Below are positions 63,703 to 64,000 of a DNA stretch of 64,000 nt, in pieces. Both the position numbers and the translations under genes were made by a program. The notes beneath the pieces were generated by a model. The model saw nothing but the letters and a program-made list of their open reading frames with translations, did not search any database and was not told the DNA's origin. The stretch's first letter is position 1; each line of letters begins with the position of its first letter. Source of the stretch: Herbaspirillum sp. RTI4 (GTDB lineage: Bacteria; Pseudomonadota; Gammaproteobacteria; Burkholderiales; Burkholderiaceae_D); the NCBI RefSeq assembly GCF_034313965.1, contig NZ_JAVIWQ010000002.1:2294001-2358000 (forward strand), written 5' to 3'.

Positions 63703-64000
63703 ATGAAATTGAACTTATTGAAAGTAAGTCTGCTTGCTGCCGCCGCTATCCTGGCTTGTAGCAGTTCTCTGAGTCATGCCGATAATGAATATAAAGGCCA
63801 GACCTTACGGATCAAACTCATCGGCGGGGAGCAATATGAGACCCTTTATTCCATTATTCCAGAATGGGAAAAGAAAACCGGTGCCAAGGTGGACATCTTG
63901 TCGCGCAAGAGCCATTTCGAGTTTGACCGTGAACTTAAGCAGGATATTGCGGCCAGAAAAATAGATTACTGCGTGGCTTCAAATCACACTAACTTTGCGG
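63703..64000 (+). CDS. Extracellular solute (sugar) binding protein, 5' part
   Basis: The gene runs off the window. The first 99 codons give a signal peptide cleaved after SHA (about residue 26) and then KGQTLRIKLIGGEQYETLYSIIPEWEKKTGAKVDIL, a pattern of family 1 binding proteins. A GGAG box precedes the ATG at 63703. It should deliver the substrate to the UgpC-type ATPase system encoded upstream. Confidence 0.88.
   Translation, partial: MKLNLLKVSLLAAAAILACSSSLSHADNEYKGQTLRIKLIGGEQYETLYSIIPEWEKKTGAKVDILSRKSHFEFDRELKQDIAARKIDYCVASNHTNFA

Noticed and set aside
1..64000. CRISPR arrays, rRNA operons or tRNA genes
   Set aside because: No regularly spaced repeats of CRISPR size and no rRNA or complete tRNA patterns were seen on either strand.

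Overview
The window joins two kinds of DNA. Bases 1 to about 35.9 kb are GC-rich and carry the backbone of an integrative and conjugative element (ICE) of the Tn4371 type: mating-pair genes trbB-trbI with a CopG-like gene and the coupling protein gene traG, a DUF3363 relaxase, the TraF peptidase, DUF2840, a small RHH-like gene, ParA, a RepA-type initiator, an AlpA-like regulator, DUF2285, DUF736, a long ParB-like protein and a RadC-like protein. From about 37.2 kb onward the DNA has lower GC and looks like the chromosome of a betaproteobacterium. The general porin, the AraFGH importer and the oxidative sugar-acid pathways fit Burkholderiales, perhaps Oxalobacteraceae; the family is a guess.

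The ICE carries defence cargo at two places. Between traG and the relaxase (12.3-19.9 kb) sits an EcoR124I/EcoprrI-like type IC restriction-modification locus, hsdM-hsdS-prrC-hsdR. Its embedded PrrC anticodon nuclease keeps the whole Arg-Glu-His catalytic triad, but hsdS has an in-frame stop codon. Just upstream lie an excisionase-like HTH gene and a decayed start of an SNF2-type helicase, the stump of an older system. The second cargo site (31.4-35.5 kb) holds an AbiEi/AbiEii toxin-antitoxin pair with two matched operators, a translationally coupled AbiJ_NTD4-like gene, and a deletion-fused remnant of a HamA-like (DUF1837) nuclease and an SF1 helicase. No integrase is seen at this end, although a T-tract matching the family's target site lies at 35929-35936. 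The ICE may therefore be immobile.

35.9-37.1 kb is a scrapyard of fragments: a helicase-like piece joined in frame to an IS5-type transposase piece, followed by a truncated efflux lipoprotein.

37.2-56.0 kb is a combined D-galactose/L-arabinose oxidative catabolism locus. It has a porin, mutarotase, lactonase, SDR dehydrogenase, AraFGH importer and galactonate dehydratase DgoD on the minus strand, and an IclR regulator, DgoK kinase, IlvD/EDD sugar-acid dehydratase, two MFS carriers, KDPG/KDPGal aldolase and a DapA-family dehydratase on the plus strand. Three promoters (porin side, dgoD, dgoK) share a TCATATATTGACA box that overlaps a sigma-70 -35 element, so one regulator, probably the IclR protein, could control all of them. 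56.2-64.0 kb is a second, divergent sugar-acid locus: RraA, L-rhamnose mutarotase family and an enolase-superfamily dehydratase on one side; a two-subunit UxaA-type enzyme, an ABC ATPase, an aldo/keto reductase, an amidohydrolase-type lactonase and the start of a sugar-binding protein on the other. It resembles a 6-deoxyhexose oxidative route, but its exact substrate is open.
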